Assembly (NCBI GenBank): GCA_021399445.1
Contig: JAJTUQ010000004.1
Location: forward strand, 4,278,001 to 4,342,000
From: Xylogone sp. PMI_703
Lineage: Eukaryota; Ascomycota; Leotiomycetes
Direction: 5' to 3'
Length of the DNA: 64,000 nucleotides
The position numbers and the translations under genes were made by a program. Numbering within the stretch: the first letter of the stretch is position 1; each line of letters begins with the position of its first letter. The notes below the pieces were generated by a model. It did not search any database, was not told where the DNA came from, and worked only from the letters and a program-made list of their open reading frames with translations. Below are positions 61,066 to 64,000 of this stretch, in pieces.

Positions 61066-62999
61066 GTGTGCAAAGAGATAGAGGCAAAATTGGAAATATA
61101 TTGGCGTAATGGTGGCCGAAGGAGTCCTCTGGAGTGAGAGGCTTGGTTGGCTCATGGGCATCATGAATCATCCAACCTCCAGGCACTGCCCGGTTGTCCT
61201 TTTGGCTCTGCCTAGCTCAAAATGACCCAAAACCAATGATCCCAAAAATACACAGTAAAGACACCATCAACCTTACCAAGCAGGCACAAAGAAAGGGCAT
61301 TCAGGATCACAGACCCGCTTGGAATGCCCTCTCGCTTGATTAGTCCAGAATCGGGAAGCTAAGCCATGCCCCATCGGTTGAACCGTATTCCAAATAACTT
61401 CCCATTTTTAACTTGTGACTATCTGGAATCAGGTAGGTGACAATACAGCACTGTACCGCATGCTAAAACGAGCATTCCTAAAAATGCCATTGCAAACTTG
61501 CTTGGCGGGACTTTCACGGGAACTTCACGGTATATCCGGCGTATTCGGTACATCGTCTTGATCATCCTCGACCTCTGAGCCATGGAATCGGGGATAAGAA
61601 AGGGTCCCGCGGGAGATAATCTCACTGGCCCTTAGATCCATTGAGGGATGCCCTACGAGAATGGAACGAAGCTCGGATGATTGGCTGATATTCGACAACC
61701 GAGGTGATGAGGTAAGAACCAGATGTGATTGAGCGCCTGCGGAGAGAGGTCAGGTTCAACCCTGGACGTCTGGCATTCTGACCGTAAGGCTGCTAGATCT
61801 GACAGCTGCACGGCTAACTCACTGCCGTACGGAGGTACGAGAGCTTCCCTCCTCAGGCCAGACCCGCCCTTTCCCAGAGAGGCTTGTTTGATGCAGCTAC
61901 GAAGTGCAATTGGGGGTTGGCAGGCTCGTAGCTGCACCACAGCTGTAGCTGGAGCTGTATGTGCATTGTTCCGTGAGAATTCCATACCGCCCCGCTGTAA
62001 CACTCGTCTTCACGCAAGGCATCGGCGGCTTCTAGACCATTGCCATTCAGAGTTCTCTCATAATCAAGGTGGGCGAGCACTGGGAAGCTGGTGGTTCAAG
62101 GACCAACACCAGCACCAACACCAACAGACGGACGCTACGGATTTGAGATCTGATGGCGGCCGCGTGTAGCTGGACATGATGACAGCACACAGAACTGCCG
62201 AGGTCCCCTAGAGCTGTCTGATCTTGCTGACTTAGGGGATTTCTGCGGTGCTCAGGGCTGTTCTTGGTGTGTGCGTTCCGGGTGTGAAGCCGTCGCGTGC
62301 ACACACGGTGAGGCCGCTCATTCCGTCACAGCACCTACCGAATGCAGCAGTCAGCTCTCTTCAGCACCGACCCGTACGGCCCTCGAAGCCGAGATTTGAG
62401 ACGAGACGAACGGTCGTCATTGATCATCCATCATCATCAGTCATCATCATCGCCCAGGCTGCTCTCGAGGCAGTCCGGAGGTTTGCCGGTTGTGTGGAGG
62501 GGGAGCAAGCAGCATGCCGTCAGGATACACGGAGTTGCGTAGGGCTGATGATTTCCCCAAGGCCACTAGGACGCTTCGGGCCAGAGCACGCAAATGCTAT
62601 CGGTCCTACCTGGATACGCCAGCACAGGTTTTGCAACGTCGAGCGTAGGCGAAGGCTTGGGGAGAGTTGTGGGAAAGGGTCTTTGGTGGACTGCACCGCG
62701 ACGGCAGCCCCCAGAGCCACGTCGGGTGGTGGCTGGAGCGTGCGAAAGGCATCACCGACACTCCTGATCCCCTTCACCGACCCCGATCTGCGAGATCCAG
62801 GGCTAAATGTACGTTTTGCGCCCGCTGATTGGCCCGATGCGCGCTGGCAGGGGCTGCAGTTGCGGTATGCAGCGAAGAATGCGCGGTGTGTCAACTGCTG
62901 CAAGAGTGGGAAAGGCGGACAAAGTCCAGGCACGTGTGGCTGCGGCCCAGTAGGGTTTAGTGCATCGGCGACGCTGCGTGCCACAGTGTGCCACAGAGG

Positions 63000-63022
63000 G
63001 CGCGGCCGCTCCATGGCCGCGC
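63000..63022. repeat. GC-rich hairpin, 8-bp stem
   Basis: GCGCGGCC and GGCCGCGC pair across a 7-nt loop; contains a NotI-type GCGGCCGC core. It is preceded by two copies of GTGCCACAG. Confidence 0.6.
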
Positions 63023-63359
63023 TTCTGTCGCACAATAATCATTGTGTGTACTCAGTACTGCAAAGAGGACCCAGAGTCCCCCTCAGGTAGCGTGGCACTG
63101 GCTTTGCGGTTCAACGGTACTTGACCCTCCCCCTGGTCACGTCTCTGAGATGATCATGGGGGGCGAGCCGGCTGGGAACTAACGTCTCAATTGGAAGGCA
63201 ACGGCGCCACATCCAATCGACCCCCAGCACATCCCTCTTACCAATCCACATGGCAAAAATAAACATATGACAAAGACGACAGGGCTAACCGCTTCGGGAC
63301 CTAAGCTGCAAATGGCAGGGTCGTCGATGGCCTGAGGACGAAATTGTCCGCCAGAGGGA

Positions 63360-63703
63360 ATGGTTGCACAAGAGCCCATTCCAGACGTCGCTCAAGAGCA
63401 GCCTTGGCTTGAGGCTTCCCGCGACTTAATGGCCATTAATTTCACCTTTTTATTCCAAATTAACGAGAAATTAGGCACATACGGAGATGCACTACCTGAA
63501 CTTCATCAACTCTACCTAAAATGGATACATGATGACGACTCTTTCGACAAGTTAGTGAGTTTAGGGGCTGTATGAATTGTCATCACATTAATTTCTCCAG
63601 GGCTGGAACCATTCAGCCTTTTTCGCAACAACCTCCTGATGGAGATCGGACGGAACGAACGTGCCTGGGAGCACGCACCCTTCTGCCTCCCTTCATGCCT
63701 TGA
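63360..63703 (+). CDS. Tentative small protein of unknown function (two exons)
   Basis: Exons 63360-63550 and 63601-63703, joined over a 50-nt intron with a GTTAGT donor and CTCCAG acceptor, give 97 residues. The first exon encodes a protein-like sequence (MVAQEPIPDVAQEQPWLEAS, then DLMAINFTFLFQINEKLGTY and LPELHQLYLKWIHDDDSFDK), more regular than the chance frames nearby. The second exon is Pro/Arg/Thr-rich and less convincing. Without splicing the protein stops after 71 residues. No family is recognised; it could also be the first exons of a larger gene or a decayed copy. Confidence 0.35.
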
Positions 63704-64000
63704 TGCTCACCCATTTGAAAGTGATGATCACGGATCAGAGGCATGAAGCCGCGGCTCCAAGTTCAAGTGCTGACTAAAGTGGTATTGACAGCGTTCCAAA
63801 TGCAAAACTGAGTTCTGAGTCTGGTCTTTGGTCGTGCCCCGTATCACTACGATGTACCGTACCATGTTCTAATACCTTTAACTTTACTGTGCTTTACATT
63901 TTGCCCTCTGCCTCGTGCTCCTTACGTCACGGGGGGGAGAGTGCTGTGGCTTCTGTCTCAAAGCCCTTACATCCTTGGCCAAAGGGTACGGTCTACGGTA

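Larger units (their letters stand above)
45669..63359. other. 17.7-kb gene desert of ordinary base composition
   Basis: No open frame here shows a recognised domain, splice-consistent extension or convincing protein composition; long frames occur in pairs on both strands, as expected by chance in moderately GC-rich DNA. It is not AT-rich, so it does not look like RIP-mutated repeat. I saw no transposase, reverse transcriptase, long terminal repeat, tRNA or rRNA. It lies between the divergent KHA1 start and the tentative gene at 63360. It contains ACAGTA/GTAC clusters, a 16-bp palindrome, hairpins and short tandem repeats, listed separately. It may be a long regulatory region, encode non-coding RNAs, or be ancient decayed sequence. 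Confidence 0.6.

Noticed and set aside
61740..61790. GGTTCAA sequence resembling a tRNA T-loop
   Set aside because: The flanking bases do not form a T-stem, and no acceptor or anticodon arms can be folded around it.
62248..63090. 280-codon open frame on the plus strand
   Set aside because: Rich in Arg/Cys/Gly without domain features; the opposite strand is also open for 171 codons at 62520-63035, typical of chance frames in GC-richer DNA.

Overview
The window comes from a filamentous ascomycete (Pezizomycotina). Short GT-AG introns of about 48-66 nt (a few longer), protein families and CPC1 leader structure all fit this group; a Leotiomycetes-like species is my best guess, but that rests on general resemblance only. 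All gene models were built by hand from splice signals and reading phase. No tRNA, rRNA, CRISPR array or intact transposon was recognised.

Left half (1-34 kb), gene-dense. In order: 3' end of a CxC-rich metallothionein-like gene (+), a DUF1772-type membrane protein (+), histone chaperone HIR1 (-), a medium-chain dehydrogenase/reductase (-), a WBP4-like U1-type zinc-finger protein (-), a stomatin-like mitochondrial protein (+), the large trafficking protein MON2 (-), the ubiquitin E2 variant MMS2 (+), a LYR-motif protein (-), a bZIP factor with AT-hook-like motifs (-), the CCR4-NOT subunit CAF40/Rcd1 (-), the polarity kinase KIN1 (-), a GPATCH1-type G-patch protein (+) and a WHI2-like BTB protein (+). 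These are mostly housekeeping genes with no obvious operon-like logic.

Middle (34-46 kb). The main regulatory locus is the GCN4/CPC1 orthologue, preceded by 4.3 kb of gene-free DNA. Its leader carries a 25-aa uORF, a nested Met-Phe-stop mini-uORF and a 46-aa uORF2. From the mini-uORF stop onward the CPC1 frame stays open for 229 codons without any ATG before the main start, which fits the non-AUG N-terminal extension described for Neurospora cpc-1. Two perfect TGACTCA elements upstream suggest autoregulation. WHI2 (amino-acid/TORC1 signalling) lies directly upstream on the same strand. The KHA1-like K+/H+ antiporter (-) follows.

Right part (45.7-63.4 kb) is a 17.7-kb gene desert that is not AT-rich, so it does not look like RIP-mutated transposon debris. 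It holds GTAC/ACAGTA-type motif clusters, palindromes and simple repeats. A tentative two-exon 97-aa gene lies at the right edge.
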